NCBI GenBank assembly: GCA_033557465.1 | Contig: CM066032.1 | Coordinates: 445,902,270-445,966,269, forward strand | Direction of reading: 5' to 3' | DNA from: Ichthyophis bannanicus | Taxonomy: Eukaryota; Chordata; Amphibia; Gymnophiona; Ichthyophiidae | DNA: 64,000 nucleotides | In this document: positions 63,046-64,000 of the stretch, one piece after another | Layout of the letters: every line of letters begins with the position of its first letter | Position numbering within the stretch: position 1 is the stretch's first letter | The notes under the pieces: model-generated | Told to the model about the DNA's origin: nothing | The model's database searches: none | Seen by the model: the letters and a program-made list of their open reading frames with translations, nothing else | Made by a program: the position numbers and the translations under genes

Positions 63046-64000
63046 GTGCCTATGTCCCAGGCACATTCTCTGCCATATGTGCTAACATTTTATAAAGTAG
63101 GCGCCTAATTTGTCTTTGTAAAATAGCGCCGATACACTGTGCATCTGTGGGCATTAACCCATGTCACCCTGTTATTAAATTGTCATTCATGTGTCTAAAA
63201 GGGAGACAAGGGAGGCTTACAAACAAGACGAAGATGAAGTCATTGTAGGAACTGCAGGATAACTGTGTGAGGAACTGTGAACTAACTATATAAAACGTGC
63301 TTAGAGCAACCAAACATTAAAACTGGTAAGGATGAATAGGAGTCACCATGGATGCTCAGAAAAGACGACATATGAAAACAAGGTTTTGGAATTAGTAAAA
63401 ACATTGGCAGACAGCCAAGGCTATGTGCATATCTGGAGAAGTGACTTAGAGTCAAGAAGATACTGTATCTTGGATAGGAAGAATTTGATAAATGTCCCCT
63501 CACTGAGGAGAGGCAGTAGAGGTTTAGAGGGAAAATTCCCCGCGTCAGATGTCTTCCCTTGCCTCTGCACCCCTTACTTTCTTTTGGCAGGTAAAATCAT
63601 TCACAGCATATCTTTTGATTTTGCCATCTTTGGCTCCAAGCCACCCAATGGTTCAGTGTAACAAGACTCCTTTTCAGCTTTGCCATGACATCACTTGTAC
63701 CATGTAGTCTGGGTTGCCAGAAAAGCAAGCCAGCATTTATACGAGGTTATTAGAAAGCCCTCCAGCATCAGGCTTAAGACGACAGCATGCCGGCTTCAAT
63801 CGTCTGACAGGCATTTGGTCTCCCTCTATAACCTCTTTTCTTTTTGGCTGCTCTTTTTTTATATACATATGACACTAACAGAAAAATAAATTGAAAAGAG
63901 CACTGAGGCAGAGTGTATTTCACGCACTGGTGCCAATGTTTCATATCTCATGAACCTCGGGAAAACAATTCGTTGAACTAATTAGTTTACAGTGTTTAAG
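63046..64000. other. No gene recognised
   Basis: A short R3-like stretch at 63060-63125 is followed by unassigned sequence. The plus frame at 63332-63661 (109 codons) has no recognisable domain and no clear splice context. Confidence 0.4.

Overview
This 64 kb window is vertebrate nuclear DNA. I found no convincing host exon, rRNA or tRNA gene, CRISPR array or prokaryote-style operon. Essentially every long reading frame belongs to a transposable element, and the rest is AT-rich DNA of intron or intergenic type. The mix of tyrosine-recombinase DIRS retrotransposons, CR1 and L2 LINEs with jockey-type reverse transcriptase, a tRNA-derived SINE, Tc1/mariner, hAT and palindromic MITEs suggests a large repeat-rich tetrapod genome. 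An amphibian (possibly a caecilian) or a reptile fits best. The species cannot be fixed from the sequence alone.

Layout: 1-2645 is a decayed DIRS (family C), followed by a CR1 3' fragment (2655-4068), an L2 tail (4480-4719) and a Tc1 transposon (4722-7108) that carries an L2-like insertion and a transposase with a catalytic Glu-to-Lys change. From 7.2 to 10.4 kb there are small non-autonomous elements, including a hAT-like element with another foldback element nested in it. 12374-17463 is a second DIRS (family B), eroded but still with terminal repeats and an internal junction. 19.4-21.3 kb is a CR1 broken by a SINE and other insertions. 21.4-24.6 kb is another family C DIRS. 25.5-28.2 kb holds MITEs and foldbacks. 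28.4-31.2 kb is a CR1 split by a young L2-type LINE with an open reverse transcriptase frame. 34533-37063 is a hAT element with a perfect 8-bp target duplication, a roughly 400-bp palindrome and a G-run minisatellite. 37819-43758 is the best-preserved element, a complete DIRS (family A). 45.1-46.8 kb may be an L1-like ORF1 remnant. 48.7-49.4 kb is an L2-like 3' end. 50.4-51.4 kb is a CR1 split by a second SINE. 51.45-53.5 kb is another family C DIRS. 55280-60048 is a nearly full-length CR1 inserted into an older CR1. 60.8-63.0 kb is one L2 inserted into another.

How the parts work together: DIRS-A has about 114-bp inverted terminal repeats and an internal complementary region that reproduces, in reverse complement, the joined left and right outer ends. 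That is the layout expected for the circular-intermediate mechanism of DIRS elements. Its Gag and RT/RNase H frames are broken only by apparent single-base shifts, and its tyrosine recombinase frame is open. The SINEs have a tRNA-like Pol III head, and at least one has a 3' tail shared with the L2-type LINEs in the window, so it probably used the L2 machinery. The nesting gives a relative age order: old CR1/L2 first, then DIRS-A, the intact L2 and the long CR1.
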